NCBI GenBank assembly: GCA_947359465.1
Contig: OX375876.1
Span: 123,189,444-123,253,443, forward strand
Origin: Metellina segmentata
Lineage: Eukaryota > Arthropoda > Arachnida > Araneae > Tetragnathidae
Reading direction: 5' to 3'
Length of the DNA: 64,000 nt
In this document: one piece after another, positions 41,001 through 44,063 of the stretch
Position numbering within the stretch: the first letter of the stretch is position 1
Layout of the letters: every line of letters starts with the position of its first letter
The notes under the pieces: generated by a model
Told to the model about the DNA's origin: nothing
Databases searched by the model: none
What the model saw: the letters and a program-made list of their open reading frames with translations, nothing else
Position numbers and translations under genes: made by a program

Positions 41001-41811
41001 CTTACAAACCTTTTCCTACTGTGACCACCACCATTCAGGCTTATGGTGGCTTCACACCAATGAGGACAAAGACAAGAAACATGTCTTTTCGCTATTGAGC
41101 ATGCGTATTACAAACAAATTTTGTTTCTCCCGATTTGTCTCTGTCGCTGCCCATTCAAAGTCTTGGAGGAAGTTCAATTTTTGTCTCTGTCGGGAAGAAA
41201 AAGAAGATTATGCGCAAATAAATTGCTGTTGCTAGCAGTGTGAAGGCTTTTTCAACAGCAACAGAGACGGGCAACAAAATGTTGCTGTCATGTTGGTGTG
41301 AAGCCACCATTAGTGACTGGCTGTTCTTGCGATACGTGCAATGTTTGCAGAATGAGTTCCTGTTGTAACAGAACCCCTGCCTATGTCAAAGCCTTTGACA
41401 TCACAGTTCAAAAATTTGTATATGCACCCGCTTTCTATTGAAAATACCGAGTTATGCGAATTGCTGCAGGACATTTAATTTAATTTTTAGGTAGGAACCT
41501 TAAAAATAAGGGCATTTCTTACGTTTTGTGTGCCAATATATGTGTATATATATATTTATAGACCGTACATTACATTTCATTTTCTTATTTTGACTAAAGA
41601 TGATGTCAAAATTAGTATGCTATAATTGTACATTTTCATCTCTAGGGCACAACGTTCGGATGTACATGAAAAGTCGCTGCTTTTGTCACCTGTAAGAGAG
41701 GCCAGAAGTACGCCAACAAAGAAGAGCTCCCCGTCTTCACCCAGAGATGCATCCCTCAGACATTCAATGGTTCTCAGACAGACAAAACCAAAACCCGATT
41801 CACTCTTTTAA
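1909..41811 (+). CDS. ELYS: ELYS/AHCTF1-like nucleoporin, C-terminal part, 19 joined exons (5' end outside window)
   Basis: Nineteen exons join with compatible phases at every junction and give 1176 residues plus a TAA stop. The first exons encode a helical segment (DLMYLPLNSLE, then AQEYLVIYHLL and FFEAIKVNDKL) like the ELYS alpha-helical domain. After that comes a long, low-complexity, Ser/Thr/Pro-rich tail with TP and SP sites, a TP-rich stretch ending in KPQSILKKKK (a motif I know from vertebrate ELYS), repeated basic-x-x-F-x-F motifs, an RGR-type AT-hook-like patch (SPPLTRGRLRKK) and a basic C-terminus. In the known family, ELYS binds nucleosomes, recruits the Nup107-160 complex and is needed for post-mitotic pore assembly and at kinetochores. 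The N-terminal beta-propeller exons must lie upstream of this window, because the first exon begins inside a codon. Introns are large and full of transposons. The identity is recalled from family features, not from a search; another disordered chromatin protein is a less likely alternative. Confidence 0.75.
3025..3330 (+). repeat. tRNA-derived SINE (diverged copy)
   Basis: A degenerate A box is followed by a B box (AGTTCAAATCC near 3078). The body matches the other SINEs here (GGCTGGTGCA, GTGGAAGTTTGGAGAGTG, TTCAAAATTA, CTCCAGAGCAATATGAATTAAAAA). It lies in the first intron; the rest of that intron (2004-4235) shows nothing else apart from a possible second-family SINE tail near 3960. Confidence 0.75.
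3960..4035 (+). repeat. possible 3' tail of a second SINE family
   Basis: GGTGCAGCTTGTCTGCATATTG and GTAAAACTTGACAACCATGG resemble the tail seen at 8625-8700 and the end of 5727-5900. Weak on its own. Confidence 0.3.
4236..4417 (+). CDS. ELYS: ELYS exon b, helical domain
   Basis: The acceptor is TTATTTTCAG and the donor is GTG|GTTAGT, ending in phase 0. The exon encodes the most family-like part of the window: DLMYLPLNSLE, then a leucine-rich helix pair ending FFEAIKVNDKLSKFLV. An internal AAG|GTGAAT at 4387 could be an alternative donor, but using it would remove the conserved-looking NDKL end. Confidence 0.8.
4723..5519. mobile_element. MITE with TACAGCTAC inverted ends
   Basis: The ends are inverted copies: TACAGCTAC..CTAC..TTATGAGTG.TGGCAACGGC on the left and its complement on the right. 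The internal GCAACCTCGGCAAACGG and GAATATT.TAGAA.GTTCTT phrases also occur at 23216-23385, at 23636-23938 and inside the 343-bp tandem array. Short ORFs inside look non-functional. Confidence 0.6.
5727..5900 (+). repeat. second tRNA-like SINE family, candidate
   Basis: A B-box-like AGATTCAATTCCTCCC follows a box-A-like region; the end is ATTAAAATCAACCAACC. The tail resembles sequence at 8625-8700. Family assignment is tentative. Confidence 0.4.
6026..6179 (+). CDS. ELYS: ELYS exon c
   Basis: The acceptor is TTTCAATTTTAG, the donor is GAAG|GTTTGC and the length is 154 bp (phase 0 in, one base over). It encodes a further helical piece, including GYLVENLMTAVSDIEKCLVE, that follows the helical domain as in the family. 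It lies immediately upstream of a pogo-like MITE. Confidence 0.75.
6297..6678. mobile_element. pogo/mariner-like MITE (382 bp)
   Basis: It is flanked by TA and bounded by CTGTTCAAAGTCCC and GGACTTTGTACTG. The internal GTTTTGCTAACCAGC is the reverse complement of GCTGGTTAGCAAAAC in copies at 15111-15499 and 35236-35704, so this copy is inverted relative to them. TA target and size fit a Tc1/pogo-type MITE. Confidence 0.6.
6840..6984 (+). CDS. ELYS: ELYS exon d
   Basis: The acceptor is TTATTTCAG, the donor is CCAG|GTATTT and the length is 145 bp, phase-compatible on both sides. The product is Ser-rich and includes TMTYSDIVRSLMYRGSP. It marks the transition from the folded helical region to the disordered tail. 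Confidence 0.75.
7068..7430 (-). mobile_element. non-LTR retrotransposon 3' end fragment
   Basis: This segment is about 80 percent identical by eye to the 3' part of the fragment at 37665-38600 (CTCCGAAGAGT, TGCTGATCCACTAA, CCGAAATAAATTTCAGCATG, ACCTGAT.GGAAT). It contains only the post-RNase H tail. The rest of intron 6985-8250 holds nothing recognisable. Confidence 0.6.
8251..8310 (+). CDS. ELYS: ELYS exon e (60 bp)
   Basis: This short exon lies between TTTTATTTAG and CAG|GTATGC. It encodes SCFEDLPFIHPPVTPQSV, a Pro-rich segment with a TP site typical of the ELYS tail. Phase matches both neighbours. Confidence 0.75.
8625..8700 (+). repeat. SINE-like tail
   Basis: GGCACAGCTTGGCCATATACGA followed by CATAAAACCCCAAAACAACCAACC resembles the 3' tails of the candidate second SINE family at 3960 and 5727. 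No head with an A box was found. Confidence 0.35.
8701..9586. other. intronic, no recognised feature
   Basis: AT-rich intronic DNA. A moderately GC-rich patch near 9340-9580 has no reading frame I recognise. Confidence 0.3.
9587..9720. mobile_element. hAT-type end, truncated
   Basis: AGGGTTCGCACGCTCC followed by repeated CTCCTTAA.A phrases is an end related to the intact element starting at 9939. No matching second end was found. Confidence 0.4.
9939..11350 (+). mobile_element. hAT transposon with nearly complete ends
   Basis: The ends are AGGGTTCATAC and GTATGAACCCT. The 8-bp flanks GCATTTAC (9931) and GGATTTAC (11351) differ by one base, fitting the 8-bp hAT target duplication. CTCCTGAAA phrases repeat in both subterminal regions. 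It carries a shortened transposase. Confidence 0.8.
10189..11064 (+). pseudogene. hAT transposase C-terminal part with one in-frame TAA
   Basis: The frame runs 215 codons to TAA at 10834-10836, then continues in the same frame to TGA at 11062-11064. It carries the hAT dimerisation signature: FWNTVQVLLLSHRQASVERG, then FSINKNILVENLGNETLVAK and a VIDDHL end. The last 70 residues are Lys/Glu-rich and probably coiled coil. The N-terminal BED finger and most of the DDE catalytic core are missing, so this is an internally deleted, non-autonomous copy. The C-terminal part could still be translated as a 215-residue protein ending at the TAA. Confidence 0.75.
11838..11955. repeat. short minisatellite, unit about 17-20 bp
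   Basis: GATTTTAAACTTTTCTG-type units repeat about six times with small changes. The rest of 11359-12671 shows only AT-rich DNA. Confidence 0.7.
12672..12818 (+). CDS. ELYS: ELYS exon f
   Basis: Two in-frame acceptors compete: TTGTTTAG before 12672 and TTCTAG before 12678, a difference of two residues. The donor is GCAAG|GTAAGA. It encodes a Ser/Thr/basic segment with SPTEF, SSPAKKSRLL and a VSPLAR end, with possible CDK sites. Phase fits both sides across a 4.4-kb intron that has absorbed hAT elements. Confidence 0.8.
13163..13490 (+). repeat. tRNA-derived SINE, well preserved
   Basis: The A box region is TATAGTGGTTAAGGTGTTAG and the B box is GGTTCGAATCC at 13209-13219. The body is about 300 bp, ending in TAAAAATTACCAATTACCAA. 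It is the best of several copies (also 3025, 20791, 42097 and 47648 inverted). It is a retroposon, not a tRNA gene: there is no acceptor-stem pairing and no anticodon arm. Confidence 0.85.
14018..14223 (+). CDS. ELYS: ELYS exon g, TP-rich with PQSILKKKK motif
   Basis: The acceptor is TTTCCTTAG, the donor is GAGG|GTATTT and the length is 206 bp. It encodes RTPKNLAGDIASLLQTPP, further TP sites, then KPQSILKKKKELPEHIKLNF. The TP-rich stretch followed by PQSILK is the strongest tail signature linking this gene to ELYS. A run of TP sites suggests mitotic phosphorylation, by inference. Confidence 0.82.
15111..15499. mobile_element. pogo/mariner-like MITE (389 bp)
   Basis: It is flanked by TA and bounded by CAGTACAAAATCC and GGGACTTTGTACTG. 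The interior matches 35236-35704 (TGTGTGGTATTTAC, GCTGGTTAGCAAAAC). Confidence 0.65.
15733..17960. repeat. tandem satellite, about 343-bp unit, about 6.5 copies
   Basis: The phrase AATATTCTAGAATGTTC recurs at 16081, 16420, 16763, 17106, 17449 and 17792, with a diverged first copy at 15736, giving periods of 345, 339, 343, 343, 343 and 343. Copies are nearly identical, with single-base and poly(A) differences. It ends abruptly near 17950. The unit includes TGGCAACCTTTGCAAGCAGC, related to the TACAGCT MITE family, so it may have grown from such an element. It lies in the ELYS intron between exons g and h. Confidence 0.9.
17961..18860. other. intronic, no recognised feature
   Basis: AT-rich DNA between the satellite and the next exon, with no repeats or frames I can support. 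Confidence 0.4.
18861..18950 (+). CDS. ELYS: ELYS exon h
   Basis: The acceptor is TTATTGTAG, the donor is GACA|GTATGT and the length is 90 bp. The product is acidic (SSDGEIVIDELGVYDYVY), ending in KPKKDIGDD. It lies downstream of the 343-bp tandem array carried in the preceding intron. Confidence 0.75.
19036..19093 (+). CDS. ELYS: ELYS exon i (58 bp)
   Basis: The acceptor is ATCTCGTAG and the donor is TTGG|GTAAGT. It encodes SLSKQIRFDLPEGEQSV, the first of the series of basic-x-x-F-x-[FL] motifs that recur in later exons. Both phases fit. Confidence 0.75.
20791..21122 (+). repeat. tRNA-derived SINE
   Basis: It starts CCGACCAATTGGTATAGTGG, has B box GGTTCGAATCC at 20844-20854, the standard body and a TAAAAATTACCATTAC tail. 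The rest of the intron (19094-20790) shows nothing recognisable. Confidence 0.85.
21379..21816 (+). CDS. ELYS: ELYS exon j, acidic disordered segment
   Basis: The acceptor is CCTTGTTCCCAG, the donor is CAAAA|GTGAGT and the length is 438 bp. The product is Ser/Asp/Glu-rich and without an evident fold; it starts DLSLCPESPDPDFPEKSSP. It belongs to the disordered tail. A near-perfect 40-bp hairpin lies about 100 bp into the next intron. Confidence 0.78.
21920..21959. repeat. near-perfect 40-bp hairpin
   Basis: CAGTTTGCCAGCTGCGAG pairs with CTCGTAGTTGGCAAACTG around an AATA loop. A third, partial arm (CCAGCTACGAG) follows at about 21971. It lies about 100 bp after ELYS exon j. Confidence 0.7.
23216..23385. 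mobile_element. partial TACAGCT-family MITE
   Basis: GGCAACCTCGGCTAGCAGG, GAATATTCTAGAAAGTAC and GTGGCCACCG match the interior and right end of the element at 4723-5519. The left end is missing. Confidence 0.45.
23636..23938. mobile_element. TACAGCT-family MITE, 303 bp (third layer of nest)
   Basis: The ends TACAGCTTCAGTCTTCGTTT and, inverted, TACAGCTTCAGTCTGCGTTT pair closely. It contains TGGCAATGGC and CTTTCTAGAACATTCAAAAT, complementary to the family interior. It lies inside element B, which lies inside element A. Confidence 0.65.
24485..25230. repeat. dispersed repeat pieces with TTTGAAATCTGC core
   Basis: Related phrases (ATTTGAAATCTGCTGAAAAT then TTTTACACCAG) occur near 24490 and 24745 on the minus strand, near 25170 on the plus strand, and again near 40540. 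The complete element is not clear. Confidence 0.4.
26032..28734. other. intronic, only a small hairpin
   Basis: AT-rich intron DNA. At 27280-27339 there is an imperfect inverted repeat (TTTTAATTGCTATTGTAAGAG with AAACTCTTACAGTAACAATT). Around 26795-26905, CAGGGAAAT/CTCAGG phrases hint at another foldback element. No exon was found. Confidence 0.4.
28735..28823 (+). CDS. ELYS: ELYS exon k
   Basis: The acceptor is ACACGATTAG, the donor is GCAT|GTAATA and the length is 89 bp. It encodes SSCVTPRPPLRQSFESGDIS. Both phases fit across the 6.9-kb intron with nested transposons and the short next intron. Confidence 0.72.
29206..30333 (+). CDS. ELYS: ELYS exon l, large exon with internal repeats
   Basis: This 1128-bp exon lies between TGCTCTTGCAG and CAAA|GTAAGT and is the largest exon of the gene. 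It is disordered and Ser/Asp/Glu/Lys-rich. It contains DPYQITEAPLV twice (DNA near 29578 and 29758) and five basic-aromatic motifs: RTSFTFAEP, RRTFVFNKN, RKTFFFTKN, KKFSFTKN and RRTFFFTRN. The reading frame continues a few codons into the intron, but the donor is strong and the next exon restores phase. Confidence 0.82.
30334..31103. other. intronic, no recognised feature
   Basis: AT-rich intron between ELYS exons l and m, with no repeat family recognised. Confidence 0.4.
31104..31144 (+). CDS. ELYS: ELYS exon m (41 bp)
   Basis: The acceptor is GTTTTACAG and the donor is AAAG|GTATTT. It encodes NFSESGIMQETDAK and ends in phase 0. The identification rests on splice sites and phase only. Confidence 0.65.
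31552..32652 (+). mobile_element. Tc1/mariner element, 1101 bp, defective
   Basis: The inverted ends are CAGGGGTTGGACAAAAATAT and (inverted) CATGGGTTGGACAAAAATAT, flanked by TA. The interior encodes a broken Tc1-like transposase. It lies in the ELYS intron between exons m and n. Confidence 0.85.
31724..32593 (+). pseudogene. Tc1-like transposase pseudogene
   Basis: The start encodes a helix-turn-helix DNA-binding region (LTDFERGQIVGARLVGASVS). Later frames carry VIWSDESFLSL (the second catalytic Asp region, WSDES), VKHGGGSVMVWAAI, and SPDLNIIEFLWSTLERRV (the SPDLNPIE-type region with the catalytic Glu). These motifs sit in different frames with internal deletions, so the gene is dead. The usual length is about 340 residues; much of the middle is missing. 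Confidence 0.85.
33007..33094 (+). CDS. ELYS: ELYS exon n
   Basis: The acceptor is TTATTTCAG, the donor is AGTA|GTGAGT and the length is 88 bp. It encodes TLLSSPTVVESSLLPTPQGQ, with LLSSP resembling motifs of the family tail. It sits between two Tc1/mariner insertions, one starting only 72 bp downstream. Confidence 0.75.
33167..34542 (-). mobile_element. Tc1/mariner (Tc3-like) element, 1376 bp
   Basis: The ends are CACTCTATAACAAAAAAATC in inverted pair with TA flanks (33165 and 34543). It is inserted 72 bp after ELYS exon n in antisense orientation. Confidence 0.85.
33310..34298 (-). pseudogene. Tc1/Tc3-like transposase, frameshifted
   Basis: The minus-strand frames start MPRRRIRAHYEQLSEFERGR and continue through paired helix-turn-helix motifs (ETGWANRRIARHVSRSDAVI). 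They then hold IHRWLRERNLHART, IVFSDESRFQLCPDNHRRRV (DESRF, catalytic Asp) and GVMVWGAISLGS. The pieces overlap in three frames, so frameshifts have broken the gene. It retains more than the neighbouring Tc1 copy. The low end at 33310 is approximate. Confidence 0.8.
34550..35230. other. very AT-rich intron stretch
   Basis: A/T runs dominate (poly-A and TTTAAAT repeats). No coding or known repeat signal was seen. Confidence 0.5.
35236..35704. mobile_element. pogo-like MITE (longer copy)
   Basis: The left end is CAGTAAAACCATGATTATCTG; the right end is GGGACTTTGTACTG. The right half matches 15111-15499 (TGTGTGGTATTTACTC, GCTGGTTAGCAAAAC). The left end differs and resembles Tigger/pogo termini. 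Confidence 0.5.
35798..35878 (+). CDS. ELYS: ELYS exon o
   Basis: The acceptor is TTAATTGCAG, the donor is AAAG|GTACTT and the length is 81 bp. It encodes a segment ending in KVSKKKKTK, a basic patch that could serve in nuclear localisation or DNA binding. Confidence 0.72.
36434..36496 (+). CDS. ELYS: ELYS exon p (63 bp)
   Basis: The acceptor is TTTTCAATAG and the donor is GAAA|GTGAGT. It encodes KSAQKIEFSFAEPHSPADSE, which carries FSFAEP, closely matching FTFAEP at the start of the large exon. Confidence 0.75.
36847..36861 (+). CDS. ELYS: possible ELYS 15-bp microexon
   Basis: An AAATTCACAG acceptor and a G|GTAATA donor flank 15 bases that keep the frame (NTAGL plus one base). Because 15 is divisible by 3, the surrounding exons also join without it, so it may be alternative or false. 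The donor runs directly into a (TA)n tract. Confidence 0.4.
   Translation, partial: TLPD
36862..36886. repeat. (TA)n microsatellite
   Basis: About ten TA units directly follow the donor of the possible microexon. Confidence 0.9.
37665..38600 (-). pseudogene. non-LTR retrotransposon 3' end with RNase H domain
   Basis: The minus strand encodes an RNase H start (IWYTDGSKTSHDTGSGAF, then LGKLTTVYQAEVLAISA), followed in other frames by GNEMADQLAKRGSD, which is the C-terminal RNase H Asp region. A post-RNase H tail follows (HLNIIGVIEDPLCRGCRMVE, a zinc-knuckle-like Cys pair). This order fits R1/I/Jockey-type elements. Stops and frameshifts make it dead. The same 3' end occurs at 7068-7430. Confidence 0.75.
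38627..38918. repeat. direct tandem duplication, two units of about 155 bp
   Basis: ATTGGCACCATTTTGTGTAA starts at 38627 and 38782; both units continue through CTCATGCATATAACAGTAGA and CATCTTAAAGCCCAATTTG. They differ at several bases, so this is an old duplication. Confidence 0.85.
39121..39406 (+). CDS. ELYS: ELYS exon q, AT-hook-like patch
   Basis: The acceptor is TTGCTTTCTAG, the donor is TCCAA|GTAAAT and the length is 286 bp. It encodes PSFMFSPPLTRGRLRKKRLD (RGR core with flanking basic residues, AT-hook-like), then TKPKTPPPVDPILEGIIVE and a basic SASRRSSIRKS end. Reading past the donor gives a TAA after one codon, so a short isoform ending here is possible. Confidence 0.78.
39444..40200. 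mobile_element. hAT remnant with TIR and dimerisation region
   Basis: The left end CAGTGCCGTAACTAGG and nearby CAGGGCCC match a common hAT terminus. At 39960-40090 the + strand encodes SYPNINVVLRIFLTVPSSIV and CKRSFSKLKIIK, the hAT C-terminal signature (usually PVS.AS.ERSFSKLK). A SINE head (39686-39738) and two copies of a 63-bp TTCCGGCCTTGTAGTGGCCA unit lie between. The right end is unclear. Confidence 0.6.
39686..39738 (+). repeat. SINE head fragment
   Basis: GCCGACCAACCAGTCTAGTG and CAAGGTGTTGGCCTCTGG match the head of the SINE family up to the B box region, then it breaks off. Confidence 0.6.
40540..40610 (+). repeat. dispersed repeat with ATTTGAAATCTGCGG core
   Basis: It matches pieces inside the nested transposon at 24485-25230. 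The neighbouring CACGGGCAACGCCGGGC (about 40356) may belong to the same element. Confidence 0.4.
41044..41309. mobile_element. PIF/Harbinger-like MITE, 266 bp
   Basis: The ends TGGTGGCTTCACACCAA and TTGGTGTGAAGCCACCA are perfectly inverted and flanked by TTA on both sides (41041 and 41310), the 3-bp target size of PIF/Harbinger. GTCTCTGTCG/GCAACAGAGAC phrases repeat inside. It lies about 340 bp before the last ELYS exon. Confidence 0.75.
41646..41811 (+). CDS. ELYS: ELYS last exon and stop
   Basis: The acceptor is TTCATCTCTAG and the exon has the right phase from the preceding one. It encodes a basic Ser/Pro-rich tail (REARSTPTKKSSPSSPRD) ending KPDSLF and TAA at 41809-41811. Confidence 0.8.
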
Positions 41812-41990
41812 AGTCGGGCCTTCCCATTCACTTTCTAAAACTCTAGATGAATACAAATCGAATGATAGGACTGGTGGTGTCATTAGTCTATCTTGCATTT
41901 AGACCTAATCAACAACAAATTGTTTTGTATAATATTTATAATTCATTGCTGAATCCTGGTTTGCATCAATAAATAAATCATGCTAAGTCT
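41812..41990 (+). terminator. ELYS 3' UTR with polyadenylation signals
   Basis: Overlapping AATAAA hexamers lie at about 41969-41978, roughly 160 bp after the stop, followed by a T-rich stretch. This fits a eukaryotic cleavage and polyadenylation site ending the ELYS transcript. Confidence 0.6.
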
Positions 41991-42096
41991 TGCTTTTCAT
42001 TTTATGGTCAACTGAGTTATCCATGTTTTAAAGATTTTATATACTTCTTTCCAATTGCATCTGCTTTATTACATGAATGTTTATTTGAAACCTGAT

Positions 42097-42425
42097 ACCG
42101 ACCAACCGGTATAGTGATTAAGGTGTTAGCCTCTAGATCGGAAGGTTTCTGGTTCAAATCCAGGTCCGGGCATGGATGTTTGTAAACGAATGGTGTAGAG
42201 GCAGCTGGTGCACCTTAAATCTGTCGTGGCCGAAAGTCCAAGTTGGTTTGGTGTGGAAGTTTGGAGAGTGGGGTGCCAGCTCAGGTATTGCTTCGTCATC
42301 TGACTGCGGTTCAAAATTACGAGGCGTTGTCCTTGGATCTTTCCCTTAAGTGACTGATCCCGGACCGTCGTCAATAGCCCATTGTGTTGCTCTAGTACGA
42401 TGTTAACTAAAATTACCAATTACCA
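42097..42425 (+). repeat. tRNA-derived SINE
   Basis: It starts ACCGACCAACCGGTATAGTG, has B box GGTTCAAATCC at 42151-42161, the standard body and a TAAAATTACCAATTACCA tail. It lies just downstream of the ELYS polyadenylation signals. Confidence 0.85.
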
Positions 42426-42483
42426 TTGACACCTGATATTATCAAGCATTCAAAGCCCTGTTTTAAGACATTATCAGACTTAT

Positions 42484-42769
42484 ACAGGGTTCCCACAGGT
42501 CTGGGAAAACCTGTTACTGACAGGGAATTTAATTTTTGTCCATAAAAATCGGGGAAAATTACAAACTTTCGTTTAAAACCTGGGAAATTGCCTAAATTAC
42601 CTGGAAAATGATTGATCATGACTTCTCAGATGCCTTGGAGATACGTAGCCATTACTATTTGTACATAGTTTCAGATCACTTAATTTTATTAATTGAATTC
42701 TTCGACCGCTTTTAAAAGAAGGAGCTAATATTTAACAGGTAAAGAATTTTGTTTCGTCCACTTGCTTAA
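42484..42769. mobile_element. foldback MITE, second copy, interrupted
   Basis: It starts AGGGTTCCCACAGG and tracks 1154-1440 base by base with moderate divergence up to TTAA at 42766, where similarity stops at a piggyBac-like end. Confidence 0.65.
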
Positions 42770-43680
42770 CACTAGAACGTAAATCGGTGTCAATTCGTCA
42801 TCGCTGCCTGTTTACTTTGTTCTCCATCCTGCATTTGTGAATTGAATTTGAAAATTTTTCACTGTATAAATTTTGTTTGTCTAGATTTATTGATAAAAAT
42901 TGTGCAGCTAAATTTACCTAGAACGCCCGCTAATGTCGTTTCGACACCAAGTGAATTTATCATTCTAAATAGCTCCCATTCAACTTAATAGGAGATAAAT
43001 GAGTAGCAAACCAAATAATTTCTAACTGCACATCTGATTACCCTTGAACACAATGTTTACATGTCATTCGTCGTTTATATTTGTTTATCTGTTTATAAAA
43101 TAAACAGATTCGGTTTTCGAACCTTGTGTAGTGTGGACACGAAAACGATAGCTCGTTGGAAAGGTCAGAGTCCTGAAGAAATTGCTAGTAATTTGTTGCG
43201 AGAACTTGCTGAAAATGAATAAGATGGTGGGGAGATCTCTCTTGTTTGGATTTTGATTCCAATGCCCCCAATTTACATGGAAGTGAATGCGAAGAATCTG
43301 AAGAAAGTGCAGATGAAACTGATAATATCCCAACTAATCCGGATATATATGTCACAATGGACGACATAGAATGTATACCGCATAATGGCAATGACGCAGG
43401 CAGATTTGATACCAGATTTGTTTTGCGTCAAAGTAGTTGTCCGACACTAAATTTTGGCTTACTTGCATTCCATTATCTTCTCCTAACAGAACCCAGTGGC
43501 ATTTCTCTGCCACATGTCATAATTTAACTTCAGATACAAAATTTCATGTCATTCAGGCATACAAAAAAAGTTTGGAGCTCCCAATGTTAAATCAGTTGCC
43601 AGACTTTTATGAATATCTTCCTAATTATGATAATATTCTAAGAGCTCTATTTTTAGCATGTTGCAATTAGGGTACCCAAA
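42770..43680 (+). mobile_element. possible piggyBac-like element, decayed
   Basis: It begins CACTAGAACG immediately after TTAA, the target and end style of piggyBac elements. Short frames at 43246-43670 encode an acidic stretch (SECEESEESADETDN) compatible with a piggyBac transposase N-terminus, but the catalytic domain is absent. The right end was not found. Confidence 0.4.
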
Positions 43681-44063
43681 AAGTATAGATAATGTTTTAT
43701 TTTCAAATTTTTAGTTTCCAATGTTAGTTATTAAAATTATATATTCGAAAAAATATGAATAGGAACCTTGATATATTTTGACAGAAAACGATTCAGAAAG
43801 ACTTGATGTTACTGTAAAAAAATTCAGCTACACTTTAATTTTCGTCTCTGCTGTAATTTAAGGGGGGTATCCAAAAGTTGAAAAAAAATATGGCAAATCT
43901 GAGGAATATATAAATTTTTGAAAAATGCTTGGAAATATCATTTATGTGTAATCTAACAGACATTGTCTTCTACCTGTCAAATGTGGTTCTGCAGAACAAC
44001 GATCAATCGAACTGTAGAGAAGGGCAAAACTATTTTTCTACGATAACGGTCTTGACGGCTATT

